A stretch of DNA of 59,909 bases from Pseudalkalibacillus decolorationis (GCF_024609785.1 NZ_JANHJQ010000028.1:1-59909); one strand, 5' to 3'. Counted from the first letter of the stretch, positions 8,670 through 20,077 are shown. Made by a program: numbers and translations. The notes: generated by a model not told the origin, from the sequence alone.

Positions 8670-9522
8670 GGAGTGTGGCACTCTCTATGTGATCCCGACC
8701 CCAGTTGGTAACTTAGAGGATATGACATTTCGGGCTATTAACTTATTAAAAACTGTACATTTAATTGCAGCCGAAGATACACGGCAAACGAAAAAGCTAT
8801 GTAACCATTTCGAAATCTCGACACACCTACAAAGTTACCATGACCATAATAAATTAAAAAGTGGTGAGAAATTAATAAAGGTTTTGCAAGATGGCAATGA
8901 CGTTGCCCTTGTTAGCGATGCGGGAATGCCGGGAATATCGGATCCAGGCTATGAGTTAATTGAGACATGTGTGAGTAGTGAAATCCCTGTTGTACCATTG
9001 CCTGGTGCGAATGCCGCCATACCCTCATTGGTTGCTTCGGGGCTTCCAACTGAGCATTTTTATTTTTACGGTTTCTTACCTAGGGATAAAAAGACGCGGA
9101 AGGGAGAATTGGAGTATTTGGCTAGGCTTCGAGATACGTTCATTCTTTATGAATCCCCTCATCGCATCAAAGAGACATTGAAGGAGTTAGTAACTGTTCT
9201 TGGGCCTGAGAGAAAAGCCTCAATAACTAGGGAATTAACGAAAAAGTATGAGGAAATCATTCGTGGTTGCTTGGAAGAGTTAAAGCAATGGTGTGAAACA
9301 GAAATGATTCGAGGAGAATTCTGTCTTGTAATTGAAGGCACTAGTGAAAATCAGAGTCAATCGAATATACTCTGGTGGGGTTCGCTCTCTGTTGAAGATC
9401 ACGTCAAGCATTATATTGTTGAGAAAGAGATGTCAAGTAAAGCAGCGATCAAACAGACATCCGTTGATCGTAATCTTCCCAAGCGCGAAGTTTACCAAGC
9501 TTTTCATATCAAAGATTTATAA
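8638..9522 (+). CDS. rsmI: 16S rRNA C1402 2'-O-methyltransferase RsmI
   Basis: Methylates the 2'-OH of C1402 in 16S rRNA near the P site. The 294-residue product is a tetrapyrrole-methylase-fold enzyme with TPVGNLEDMTFRA (near 20-35), AAEDTR, the SAM-binding SDAGMPGISDPG (about 88-100) and PLPGANA. The C-terminal region (about 240-294) ends in a short helical domain. Start ATG 8638 has a strong AAAAGGAGGG site and overlaps yazA by 32 bases. The gene ends before a convergent terminator shared with abrB. Confidence 0.95.
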   Translation: MWRQSSYQSNEECGTLYVIPTPVGNLEDMTFRAINLLKTVHLIAAEDTRQTKKLCNHFEISTHLQSYHDHNKLKSGEKLIKVLQDGNDVALVSDAGMPGISDPGYELIETCVSSEIPVVPLPGANAAIPSLVASGLPTEHFYFYGFLPRDKKTRKGELEYLARLRDTFILYESPHRIKETLKELVTVLGPERKASITRELTKKYEEIIRGCLEELKQWCETEMIRGEFCLVIEGTSENQSQSNILWWGSLSVEDHVKHYIVEKEMSSKAAIKQTSVDRNLPKREVYQAFHIKDL

Positions 9523-9523
9523 C

Positions 9524-9546
9524 AAACTTTTATACTTTCTTTACTC
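9524..9546 (-). repeat. left-end remnant of dispersed repeat
   Basis: AACTTTTATACTTTCTTTAC is the reverse complement of the common left end (GTAAAGAAAGTATAAAAGTT) of repeat family 1. No other part of the element remains. Confidence 0.5.
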
Positions 9547-9549
9547 ACA

Positions 9550-9587
9550 AAAAAGTGGGCAACCCTTTCGGAAGCCCACTTTTAAAT
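9550..9587. terminator. bidirectional terminator between rsmI and abrB
   Basis: AAAAGTGGGC / GCCCACTTTT stem with A/T runs on both sides, between two convergent genes. Confidence 0.85.
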
Positions 9588-9590
9588 ATG

Positions 9591-9875
9591 TTATTTTGTT
9601 TTCGCAACGTAGTCATTTAATTCGTTCATGATTTGTTCTGCACCTTCGCGGCTAAGGATAATCTTTCCACCAGCGATTGTCAGGTTGTCATCAGAAACTT
9701 CTCCAGTTACTTGGCAAGTCATATTAGGCTTGTACTTTTTAAGAACGATACGATCATCATCCACATAAATTTCAAGTGCATCCTTCTCTGCGATTCCAAG
9801 TGTACGGCGGAGTTCAATTGGAATCACCACACGACCTAGTTCATCAACTTTACGGACAATACCTGTAGATTTCAT
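9591..9875 (-). CDS. abrB: transition-state regulator AbrB
   Basis: Global DNA-binding repressor of post-exponential genes. The 94-residue product is full length. Residues about 5-45 form the swapped-hairpin DNA-binding domain (GIVRKVDELGRVVIPIELRR and LEIYVDDDRIVL). C54 is conserved, and the C-terminal half is the tetramerisation domain. It is transcribed opposite to its neighbours from a clear promoter at 9961-9989 with Spo0A boxes at 9928-9943, the same control logic as in B. subtilis, where Spo0A~P shuts abrB off. Confidence 0.97.
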   Translation of the reverse strand: MKSTGIVRKVDELGRVVIPIELRRTLGIAEKDALEIYVDDDRIVLKKYKPNMTCQVTGEVSDDNLTIAGGKIILSREGAEQIMNELNDYVAKTK

Positions 9876-9927
9876 TTATAAAATTCTCCTCTCGTGATTT
9901 CATTGCCTTTGTCTTATCTCTATGTTA

Positions 9928-9943
9928 TCGTCATTATTCGACA
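9928..9943 (-). promoter_or_regulatory. tandem Spo0A boxes downstream of the abrB promoter
   Basis: On the minus strand TGTCGAA (9937-9943, perfect to TGnCGAA) and TGACGAT (9928-9934, one mismatch) lie 9 bases apart, just downstream of the abrB -10, as in B. subtilis. Confidence 0.8.
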
Positions 9944-9960
9944 AAAACTATTATGACCTT

Positions 9961-9989
9961 ATAATACCAGCGATTCCCAAACACGTCAA
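9961..9989 (-). promoter_or_regulatory. abrB sigma-A promoter
   Basis: Minus strand -35 TTGACG (9984-9989), a 17-base spacer, and -10 TATTAT (9961-9966). Confidence 0.85.
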
Positions 9990-10168
9990 TCATTTTCTTT
10001 TAACTGAAAACAATTGTAAAATTTGTAACAACCCACAACCCCTTTGTACTAAAGGTTTTACATATTAGTAGGGGGTTATCATTTGACGTAATAAAAATAA
10101 ACAACAGTAAATATTACCCATTTAAATTACTATACAAAAACCAGGAAAGTTACATTTATTGACACGAA

Positions 10169-10198
10169 TTCGTCATAATTCGACAAGTTTTTGTCGGA
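10169..10198. promoter_or_regulatory. second Spo0A-box-like cluster between abrB and metG
   Basis: TTCGTCA (10169-10175) and TTCGACA (10179-10185) are perfect TGnCGAA boxes on the minus strand, exactly 10 bases apart. TGTCGGA (10192-10198) is a one-mismatch box on the plus strand. They lie about 200 bases upstream of the abrB promoter and about 260 bases upstream of metG. The 579-base abrB-metG gap holds no ORF with coding features and no T-box motif. Confidence 0.5.
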
Positions 10199-10442
10199 TT
10201 ATGAATCGACCATTAGGTATATTTCTAGGATAGCATAGTTATCCTGTAGGTATTTACATATATTGTTTTTCGTAGCATTATGTCATTTTATGTCTATGGA
10301 AAGAAAAAGATTGAACAAGGTTCGAATGTAAAATCGGATAACTTTTTTGAACACATAGTTTAGTTAATGATAAAATAAAGTCGGATTAAACGAATTGTAG
10401 AACAAATACCCTTTTAGGGTTAAACAATAAATGGAAAATTAA

Positions 10443-12413
<1,971 letters not shown>

Positions 12414-12447
12414 AGAGCAGATTCACAGGTTGTATAATAAGAAGGTA

Positions 12448-12499
12448 GAGTTGACTGAATAGCGGGGCTTTTATCGCTGATCAGTCGGCTCTTTTTTTG
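12448..12499 (+). terminator. metG terminator
   Basis: GAGTTGACTGA..TAGCG pairs with TCGCT..TCAGTCGGCTC and is followed by a T run. Confidence 0.85.
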
Positions 12500-12500
12500 G

Positions 12501-12720
12501 AAGTAAAGTATAAAACTTTGCTGTGTAGATGCGATGTCTAGCTGCAGCGCCCAGGTGCTCGAGGTCGCTTCGATTCTTACACAAACACAAAAAGCGTGTT
12601 ATGTTGCAGAATCTCCAGCGCTTGCACTAAAGCATAAGTGCAACTAAGGTAATCGCCTAAAAGCTTGGCGTTTACCAAGTTTTCTTTATCACACCTAAAC
12701 AGGGCGCTTCCGCTTTTCTT
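12501..12720 (+). repeat. dispersed intergenic repeat, long form with centre A and nested short module
   Basis: Family 1 copy. It has the left end AAGTAAAGTATAAAA, GCAGCGCCCAGGTGCTCGAG, then CACAAACACAAAAAGCGTG. A complete short module (ACTAAGGTAATCGCC..CCAAGTTTTCTTTA) is nested inside, and the right end is GGCGCTTCCGCTTTTCTT. It fills most of the metG-tatD gap. Confidence 0.8.
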
Positions 12721-12876
12721 ACATAAGAACCATTTTTCTTTGTAACTGATTTGTAATGAGAATGACAAGTAAATGAATTAGAAACGCCCAGTTTATATGA
12801 TAAACTAGGAAAGTATTTTCAGATATGGGTGCAATATAGACCATAAAACAAATACAAATTGTAGGTGTTCAGGACT

Positions 12877-13647
12877 ATGTTATTCGATACACACGCACAT
12901 TTAAATGCTACTCAATTTGATGTAGATAGAGAAGAAGTCATCCAGCGAGCAAAGGATGAAGGGGTTTCCCACATCGTCGTCGTAGGATTTGATCGACCAA
13001 CGATTGAAGGTGCGATGAACTTAGCAAACAACTATGAATTTATATACGCAGCAGTTGGATGGCATCCAGTTGATGCGATCGATATGACGGTGGAAGATCT
13101 GAACTGGATCGAGGAATTGGCATCACATCCGAAAGTAGTAGCAATTGGTGAGATGGGCCTTGACTACCATTGGGATAAGTCACCAAAAGAAGTTCAAAAG
13201 GATGTATTCCGTCAACAAATTCGTCTCGCGAAAAAGGTAAAGCTCCCGATTGTTATACATAACAGAGATGCAACAGAAGATGTGGTCTCTATTCTTCAAG
13301 AGGAGAAGGCTGAAGAGGTAGGCGGTATCATGCATTGCTTTAGCGGTAGTCTTGAAATTGCACGAGAATGTATGGCTATGAATTTCTACATTTCCTTCGG
13401 AGGACCGGTAACATTTAAGAACGCGAAGCGACCTAAAGAAGTAGCTCAAGAAATTCCACTGGATCGCATGTTGATTGAAACCGATTGCCCTTATCTAAGT
13501 CCACACCCGTTGCGTGGGAAAAGGAATGAATCCTCATACGTTAAATATGTTGCAGAACAGATTGCCGAGTTAAAAAGGATTTCTTTTGAAGAACTCGCAC
13601 AAAAAACATCCGACAATGCCTTCCGCTTATTCGGCATCAAACGCTGA
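12877..13647 (+). CDS. tatD: TatD family metal-dependent hydrolase (YabD)
   Basis: Amidohydrolase-fold DNase of the TatD family, implicated in DNA repair or turnover. The 256 residues show the metal ligands in DTHAHL (about 4-9), EMGLDYH, the histidine of IVIHNRDA, MHCFSG, and the C-terminal IETDCPYLSP. ATG at 12877 (MLFDTHAHLN) is preferred to the upstream GTG 12865: TAGGTG lies 9 bases before it, and the length then equals B. subtilis YabD. It is separated from metG by a terminator and a repeat, so it has its own promoter. Confidence 0.94.
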   Translation: MLFDTHAHLNATQFDVDREEVIQRAKDEGVSHIVVVGFDRPTIEGAMNLANNYEFIYAAVGWHPVDAIDMTVEDLNWIEELASHPKVVAIGEMGLDYHWDKSPKEVQKDVFRQQIRLAKKVKLPIVIHNRDATEDVVSILQEEKAEEVGGIMHCFSGSLEIARECMAMNFYISFGGPVTFKNAKRPKEVAQEIPLDRMLIETDCPYLSPHPLRGKRNESSYVKYVAEQIAELKRISFEELAQKTSDNAFRLFGIKR

Positions 13648-13703
13648 GGATGTTTGTCGAAATAAGATTAGATAAAGCGAAATGAGCAATTTTTTACAAA
13701 GTT

Positions 13704-13745
13704 CGCTATGAACGGACAGATCTGCTGTCGAGCGGTTTTTCTTCC
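13704..13745 (+). terminator. terminator after tatD
   Basis: CGCT..GACAG / CTGTC..AGCG hairpin followed by GGTTTTTC. Confidence 0.65.
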
Positions 13746-13849
13746 TTTTTGGAAAATCCCCTTGCATAATGGGGTCTATGAGAAAGGAGGCTTGCTTGAC
13801 GCAGAGGATATAAGTGTTATATATTCAGACCTTGTAAAGGAGGGGTCGG

Positions 13850-15058
13850 ATGATTATCCGCCTAAAAACTTTAATGACTAGGATGTTTCAGGGAAAGTGG
13901 CTCCTGGTTACCATCGCAGCGTTTCTCGTTATGGGATCTGCCGTAAGTGTTGGTGCTTATGAAATGACTAAGAACACGGTGATGCTCTCAATTGATGGGA
14001 AAGAGAGACAGGTGAATTCTCACGCCGAAACAGTCAAGGAAGTATTGAAAGCTGAAAACATTACGGTGAGTGCTCATGATATTGTGAAACCATCGTTGGA
14101 TACTAAAATAACAAACCAGATGAAAATCACCTGGACACCGTCGTATCAAGTAAGGGTTAATATCGATGGGAAAGAAGAAAAGATATGGACGACTGCGGAT
14201 ACTGTAAAAGATTTATTGGCATCTGAAAAAATTAAGGTTTCTGAACATGATAAAGTCAAACCTAGTATGGACGCCCAAATAAAAGAAGGATTAACAGTCG
14301 AACTCCAAAAAGCGTTCCAAGTAAAATTGAACGATGGAGGAAAAGATAAAAGTGTTTGGACCACTTCGATTACTGTCGCTGACCTTTTAAAGCAACATAA
14401 GATTCAATTGTCGGAATTGGATCGAGTAGAACCTGGAATGGATGCTCTCGTAAAAACAGGAGACCAGGTTAATGTCATTCGAGTTGAAAAGGTCACCGAT
14501 GTAGTGGAAGAAGCTGTTGACTATGCCGTTGTTAAACGGAAGGATAACAATCTTGCAAAAGGAAAAGAAAAGGTAGTTTCCAAAGGGCAAGAAGGTAAAG
14601 TGAAAAAGCACTTTGAAGTCTTTCTTGAAAACGGGAAGGAAGTATCTAGAGAACTCGTTAAAACGGAAAAAGTAACGGAAAGCGAAGATAAGATTGTCGC
14701 TGTCGGTACGAAAGAGATTCAACAAACGGTTTCTCGTAGTAAGCCTTCCTCATCTTCCCCATCATCGAGTCGTGAATTTTACGTATCGAGTACGGCTTAT
14801 ACTGCTCTTTGTAGCGGTTGCTCAGGTTTAACAGCAACTGGCTATAATCTTAAAGCCAATCCGAATGCGAAAGTAATTGCAGTAGATCCGAATGTTATTC
14901 CGCTCGGATCACGTGTATGGGTTGAAGGATATGGCTATGCGGTGGCTGCAGATACAGGTGGCGCAATTAATGGTAACAAAATTGATGTATTCTTCGGTAG
15001 TAAGTCCGAAGCATATGGCTGGGGCCGACAAACAGTACGTATTAAAGTTTTAGACTGA
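13850..15058 (+). CDS. yabE: YabE-like cell-wall protein with G5 and 3D domains
   Basis: Resuscitation-promoting-factor-like (Sps) wall hydrolase homologous to B. subtilis YabE. The 402 residues comprise one N-terminal membrane anchor (about 16-36) and three consecutive DUF348 repeats (about 40-210, each ending in an EHDKVKPSMDA-like turn). A G5 domain follows (about 215-295), then a Ser/Pro linker and a C-terminal 3D domain (about 310-402) with the conserved aspartates in IAVDP, AADTGG and KIDVFF. It acts on peptidoglycan outside the membrane, probably during outgrowth or resuscitation. AAAGGAGGGG precedes ATG 13850. Confidence 0.92.
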   Translation: MIIRLKTLMTRMFQGKWLLVTIAAFLVMGSAVSVGAYEMTKNTVMLSIDGKERQVNSHAETVKEVLKAENITVSAHDIVKPSLDTKITNQMKITWTPSYQVRVNIDGKEEKIWTTADTVKDLLASEKIKVSEHDKVKPSMDAQIKEGLTVELQKAFQVKLNDGGKDKSVWTTSITVADLLKQHKIQLSELDRVEPGMDALVKTGDQVNVIRVEKVTDVVEEAVDYAVVKRKDNNLAKGKEKVVSKGQEGKVKKHFEVFLENGKEVSRELVKTEKVTESEDKIVAVGTKEIQQTVSRSKPSSSSPSSSREFYVSSTAYTALCSGCSGLTATGYNLKANPNAKVIAVDPNVIPLGSRVWVEGYGYAVAADTGGAINGNKIDVFFGSKSEAYGWGRQTVRIKVLD

Positions 15059-15064
15059 TATAAT

Positions 15065-15127
15065 GGGACTGACTCATTGGGTGCGAATCTCCTAGTAAGA
15101 TTCAATAGCCCGGGGTCGGTCTTTTTT
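15065..15127 (+). terminator. yabE terminator
   Basis: Long stem GGACTGACTCATTGGG / CCCGGGGTCGGTC with an inner GAATC/GATTC hairpin and a T run. Confidence 0.85.
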
Positions 15128-15128
15128 C

Positions 15129-15176
15129 CCGTTAAGAAAGTATAAGGGACTAAGGCGATCGCCAAGTTTTCTTTAA
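15129..15176 (+). repeat. dispersed intergenic repeat, shortened copy
   Basis: Family 1 left end CGTTAAGAAAGTATAA is joined directly to ACTAAGGCGATCGCCAAG and TTTTCTTTA. The central block is deleted. Confidence 0.65.
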
Positions 15177-15267
15177 CTTTTAACGTTAGGGTATACTATG
15201 AAAAGAATCTCTTTATATATAGACGCATTATGGATCAAAAAGGTTTCATTGTTTTGGAGGTTTTTTT

Positions 15268-16700
<1,433 letters not shown>

Positions 16701-16724
16701 CAATCATTTTTTCCTATCTCGTTA

Positions 16725-16733
16725 CATAGGTTA
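16725..16733 (+). promoter_or_regulatory. sigma-K-like -10 element upstream of yabG
   Basis: CATAGGTTA fits the sigma-K -10 pattern CATAnnnTA, 45 bases before yabG, which is sigma-K dependent in B. subtilis. A matching -35 AC is not clearly placed. Confidence 0.45.
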
Positions 16734-16777
16734 AAGAGAAGTGTTGGTTTTCACTCTCGGTCGAGGGGGAAGAGATT

Positions 16778-17671
16778 ATGTCCATAAAAGTGGGAGATAT
16801 CGTCGGAAGACACTCCTATCAATGTGACCTGTTATTTCGGGTTACAGCATTATCAGACGATCATCAACTCGCGGAGCTAGCGGGGGAAGATATGAGGTTA
16901 GTCGCCGATGCCCCCATAGTAGATCTTGTCGTAATGGATGGAGATCAGCAACAGGAACGCAGGAAGAAGATTAAAGAGAGAGAAAAGACCTCTTACCGTT
17001 TATTTAGGCAGGATTACCAGCTGCTGCGACACAAAATGGAATATACCGCAACAGGTGGTTATGATAAGAATCAGTCGTATTTTCGCCTCCCCGGGAAGGT
17101 GCTCCACATCGACGGTGATCCTTATTATTTAAGCAAATGCTTAGAGCTTTATAAGAAGCTCAACGTGCCTGTATATGGGATTCACATGAAAGAAGAGGAT
17201 ATGCCTGAAAAAGTCTTACCCTTACTTGAAGAGGTATCGCCTGACATCCTTGTGATAACCGGCCACGATGCCTATATTCGTGCGAAAGGCGGTATGCAAG
17301 ACCTACAGGCGTATCGAAACTCGAAGCACTTTGTAAGAACGGTTCGTGATGTACGGAAGAAATACCCTTATTTAGATCAATTAATGATTTTTGCTGGGGC
17401 ATGTCAGTCTCATTTTGAATCACTAGTCCGGGCAGGTGCTAATTTTGCAAGCTCCCCAGGTCGAGTAAACATCCATGCGCTTGATCCTGTTTATATTGTA
17501 TCTAAGGTTAGTTTTACTTCATTTGTGGACCGGATTAATGTCTGGGAAGTATTACGTAATACAATTACAGGAGAAGATGGAATCGGCGGTGTTGAAACAA
17601 CGGGCTTTCTCCGGACCGGTATGCCGATCAAGTCCTCTGAGGACGACGAGTCTAAAACAATTAACGTCTAA
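16778..17671 (+). CDS. yabG: sporulation-specific protease YabG
   Basis: Cysteine-type peptidase (family U57/C123) that trims spore coat proteins and their crosslinks. The 297 residues match the family length. Conserved regions visible are GDIVGRHSYQCDLLFRV at the N-terminus, KVLHIDGDPYYL (about 107-118), VITGHDAY (about 154-161), and AGACQSHFESLVRAG near 208-222 with candidate catalytic Cys and His. The C-terminus ends in the GIGGVETTGFLRTGMP segment. It follows rsmA as its own unit; GAGGGGGAAGAG precedes ATG 16778. Confidence 0.94.
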   Translation: MSIKVGDIVGRHSYQCDLLFRVTALSDDHQLAELAGEDMRLVADAPIVDLVVMDGDQQQERRKKIKEREKTSYRLFRQDYQLLRHKMEYTATGGYDKNQSYFRLPGKVLHIDGDPYYLSKCLELYKKLNVPVYGIHMKEEDMPEKVLPLLEEVSPDILVITGHDAYIRAKGGMQDLQAYRNSKHFVRTVRDVRKKYPYLDQLMIFAGACQSHFESLVRAGANFASSPGRVNIHALDPVYIVSKVSFTSFVDRINVWEVLRNTITGEDGIGGVETTGFLRTGMPIKSSEDDESKTINV

Positions 17672-17721
17672 GAGGGTATTCAGTACAAATAAATAAGTAG
17701 ATCACTCGGTATCATTCATAT

Positions 17722-17785
17722 GGGGTCAGACATCTCCGTTATTGCAGCTTTCGGTATGGAGAAGTCTGGCTCTGTTACTTATTTG
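17722..17785 (+). terminator. possible yabG terminator
   Basis: GTCAGACATCTCC / GGAGAAGTCTGGC inverted repeat, with only a weak T-rich tail. Confidence 0.45.
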
Positions 17786-17795
17786 AATTAAAATC

Positions 17796-17947
17796 AAGAA
17801 AAGCGTAAGCGCCCTGCTCAGCCACGAAGGTCACTGGAAGACCGACGAGGAGGCTGTTGCCGCCGCAGGAGGCCTGAAGTGATCCAAGTGGTTGGGCGCT
17901 GAAGCTGGACATTACATCCATGCCGCAAACTTTTATACTTTCTTTAC
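17796..17947 (-). repeat. dispersed intergenic repeat, long form with centre B (inverted)
   Basis: Reverse-orientation family 1 copy. It begins AAGAAAAGCGTAAGCGCCCTG, carries the centre-B block (CACGAAGGTCACTGGAAGACC..GGAGGCTGTTGCCGCC), and ends AACTTTTATACTTTCTTTA. It is nearly identical to the copy at 21349-21505. Confidence 0.85.
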
Positions 17948-18075
17948 TAACAAGAAATACGGTTACAAAGTGTACAGTTTGCCAAAAACCTGTTTAAATT
18001 TTGTACAGGTTTACATAAAAACTAGTGCAAACGTACAAACTAACGGCAAATTTCAAAAAAATAGGCGAAATACCA

Positions 18076-18105
18076 TTGACAATTATAAAGGAGGATTGCT
18101 ATAAT
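18076..18105 (+). promoter_or_regulatory. upstream veg promoter
   Basis: TTGACA (18076-18081), 18-base spacer, TATAAT (18100-18105), both consensus-perfect. Confidence 0.75.
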
Positions 18106-18117
18106 TTTAGTTTTATT

Positions 18118-18147
18118 TTGACAAAATGCATCAAATGATGTTATAAT
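18118..18147 (+). promoter_or_regulatory. proximal veg promoter
   Basis: TTGACA (18118-18123), 18-base spacer, TATAAT (18142-18147). The transcript would start about 18 bases before the veg ATG. Confidence 0.85.
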
Positions 18148-18170
18148 TTGTCTAAGTGAGGTGTATTAGA

Positions 18171-18440
18171 ATGGGTAAAACGATTCCGGATATAAAACGT
18201 GTGTTGGACGGTCAAGTTGGCAAGAAACTTACGCTGAAAGCAAATGGTGGACGACGTAAGACGATCGAACGAAGCGGCACCTTAGAAGAAACATATCCTT
18301 CTGTATTTATTGTTAAGTTGGATCAGGATACAAATGCATTCGAACGTGTTTCCTACAGTTATGCTGATGTACTTACTGAAACTGTAGAGTTAACATTTCT
18401 TGAAGATACAACAAAAGGTATGATGGTAAGCGGGCAGTAA
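18171..18440 (+). CDS. veg: Veg protein
   Basis: Small, abundantly transcribed protein (89 residues) that in B. subtilis stimulates biofilm matrix genes by opposing SinR and is also tied to spore outgrowth. The conserved core [24 protein letters not shown] and [18 protein letters not shown] is intact. ATG 18171 ([14 protein letters not shown]) with GTGAGGTG upstream is chosen. An in-frame GTG 15 bases earlier overlaps that ribosome site. Two consensus sigma-A promoters in tandem sit directly upstream, consistent with very strong expression. Confidence 0.95.
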   Translation: MGKTIPDIKRVLDGQVGKKLTLKANGGRRKTIERSGTLEETYPSVFIVKLDQDTNAFERVSYSYADVLTETVELTFLEDTTKGMMVSGQ

Positions 18441-18467
18441 GGCATTCGTGTCTAACTGCTTTTTTAC
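18434..18467 (+). terminator. veg terminator
   Basis: GCAGTAAGGCA / TGTCTAACTGC hairpin starting inside the veg stop region, then TTTTTT. Confidence 0.75.
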
Positions 18468-18491
18468 TTTTTATAGAGGATTTCCGCCTCC

Positions 18492-18657
18492 TTTCTTACA
18501 AGGAAAGAAAGTATAAAAATTTGCTGCATAGATGCAATGTCTAGCTCCAGCGCCTAGGTGCTCGAGGTCGCTTTAATTCTTCCACAAACACAAAAGGCGT
18601 GTTATGTTGCAGAATCTCCAGCGCTTGTCGCACCTGAACAAGGCGCTTCCGCTTTTA
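18492..18657 (+). repeat. dispersed intergenic repeat, long form with centre A
   Basis: Family 1 copy. It has the left end AAAGAAAGTATAAAAATTTG, then CTCCAGCGCCTAGGTGCTCG, CACAAACACAAAAGGCGTG and the right end GGCGCTTCCGCTTTT. It lacks the nested short module. Confidence 0.85.
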
Positions 18658-18703
18658 TTAATTACTGGATACATAAGGTTATTATAATTCCCGTTCAAGC
18701 AAC

Positions 18704-18710
18704 CATACTA
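18704..18710 (+). promoter_or_regulatory. sigma-G-like -10 of sspF
   Basis: CATACTA is the sigma-G -10 consensus, 44 bases upstream of sspF. The -35 is weak. Confidence 0.5.
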
Positions 18711-18753
18711 AACATATCGTGGTAGTGATTACTCTTGAAAGGGGCTAGCATCC

Positions 18754-18930
18754 ATGAGCAGAAGACGAGGTATGATGTCCGATCGCTTGAAAGAAGAAAT
18801 CGCAAAAGAACTAGGCTTCTATGATACTGTACAACAAGAAGGTTGGGGAGCAATACGTGCGAAAGATGCTGGAAACATGGTCAAGCGTGCAATTGAAAAA
18901 GCACAAGAACAAATGACAAATGATCAATAA
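18754..18930 (+). CDS. sspF: small acid-soluble spore protein SspF
   Basis: Alpha/beta-type-related SASP made in the forespore. The 58-residue product begins [20 protein letters not shown], then [20 protein letters not shown] and [18 protein letters not shown]. This closely matches B. subtilis SspF (61 residues) including the [17 protein letters not shown] core. ATG 18754 is preceded by GAAAGGGG. It lies between veg and ispE as in B. subtilis and is easily missed because of its size. Confidence 0.93.
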   Translation: MSRRRGMMSDRLKEEIAKELGFYDTVQQEGWGAIRAKDAGNMVKRAIEKAQEQMTNDQ

Positions 18931-18942
18931 CTACTACGATAT

Positions 18943-18990
18943 AGGAGTTGGCACAAAGGAATGTATATCTTTTGGGCCAGCTTCTTTTTT
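18943..18990 (+). terminator. sspF terminator
   Basis: GGAGTTGGCACAAA pairs (with G-U) with TTTGGGCCAGCTTC, followed by TTTTTT. Confidence 0.8.
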
Positions 18991-19081
18991 ACACGTTAAG
19001 AAGTATAAAAATACTTTCTATAGTATAAGTAACTAAGACGATCGCCAGCGCTAAGGCTTGGCGCTAGCCAAGTTTTCTTTA
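18990..19081 (+). repeat. dispersed intergenic repeat, short form
   Basis: Family 1 short module: ACACGTTAAGAAGTATAAAA, AGCGCTAAGGCTTGGCGCT, CCAAGTTTTCTTTA. It fills the sspF-ispE gap. Confidence 0.8.
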
Positions 19082-19147
19082 ATACGTCAATTATCCGTTG
19101 ATCTATGGTAAAATACTAGCGGAAGTTATGACAAGTAGGTGATGAGT

Positions 19148-20008
19148 ATGAAGATTTCAGTAAAAGCCCCCGCGAAAATAAATCTAACGCTAGATGTATT
19201 ACATAAAAGAATAGATGGTTATCATGAAATCGAAATGGTGATGACAACCATTGACTTAGCTGATCGTATTGAACTAACGACAACCGATGAAAATGTTATA
19301 ACGGTAGAATCATCTGGTGGATTTGTCCCTTCTGATAGTAGAAACCTTGCTCATCAGGCGGCGGATTTGCTTCGAAGAAAGTTCGGTCGTAAAGATGGGG
19401 TTCATATATATATTGACAAACAAATCCCTGTTTCTGCAGGATTGGCAGGTGGGAGTAGTGATGCAGCTGCGACATTAAAAGGCTTGAATGAATTATGGAG
19501 CTTAGACTTAAGTACAGAGCAGTTAGCGAAACTTGGGGCTGAAATTGGTTCCGACGTTTCATTCTGTGTATATGGAGGTACAGCTGTTGCTAAGGGACGA
19601 GGTGAGATTATTAAGCCTATTTCGTGTCCGCCACCTTGCTGGATTGTATTAGCAAAACCAACCATCGGTGTTTCGACAGCAGATGTGTACCGTCAGTTGA
19701 AGCTTGATAATGTTAATCATCCTGATACGAGAAAGATGATAAGCGCGATAGAACGGAAAGATTATAGACAAATAAATCGAACACTTCAAAATGTCCTTGA
19801 GTCTGTAACGTTACAACAGTATCCAGAAGTAAGACATATTAAAGAACAGATGGAGCGACTTGGTGCGGACGGTGTATTGATGAGTGGAAGTGGCCCGACT
19901 GTATTTGGTTTGACGATGTATGAAACAAGGGCTAAAAGTATCTACAACGGTCTCCGTGGCTTTTGTAATGAAGTGTTTATGGTGCGGATGCTTGGAGAGT
20001 CGGAATAG
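19148..20008 (+). CDS. ispE: 4-diphosphocytidyl-2-C-methyl-D-erythritol kinase
   Basis: GHMP kinase of the non-mevalonate isoprenoid pathway that phosphorylates CDP-ME. The 286 residues show the substrate motif [12 protein letters not shown] near the N-terminus, the ATP-binding [15 protein letters not shown] (about 97-111), and the third GHMP motif [11 protein letters not shown] near 245. ATG 19148 is chosen because AGGTGAT lies 5-7 bases upstream and the product then starts [13 protein letters not shown] like its homologues. Upstream GTG 19139 overlaps the ribosome site. purR follows behind its own promoter. Confidence 0.95.
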   Translation: MKISVKAPAKINLTLDVLHKRIDGYHEIEMVMTTIDLADRIELTTTDENVITVESSGGFVPSDSRNLAHQAADLLRRKFGRKDGVHIYIDKQIPVSAGLAGGSSDAAATLKGLNELWSLDLSTEQLAKLGAEIGSDVSFCVYGGTAVAKGRGEIIKPISCPPPCWIVLAKPTIGVSTADVYRQLKLDNVNHPDTRKMISAIERKDYRQINRTLQNVLESVTLQQYPEVRHIKEQMERLGADGVLMSGSGPTVFGLTMYETRAKSIYNGLRGFCNEVFMVRMLGESE

Positions 20009-20013
20009 TTTGG

Positions 20014-20043
20014 TTGAAAAAACACGTACAAAAATGGTATATT
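20014..20043 (+). promoter_or_regulatory. purR promoter
   Basis: TTGAAA, 18-base spacer, TATATT, starting 6 bases after the ispE stop. Confidence 0.7.
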
Positions 20044-20077
20044 ATCCTTAAAACATTCGGTTTTTGGAGGAGAACGT

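Noticed and set aside
17892-18104. 70-codon plus-strand ORF between yabG and veg
   Set aside because: It covers an inverted dispersed repeat and the veg promoters and has no family resemblance.
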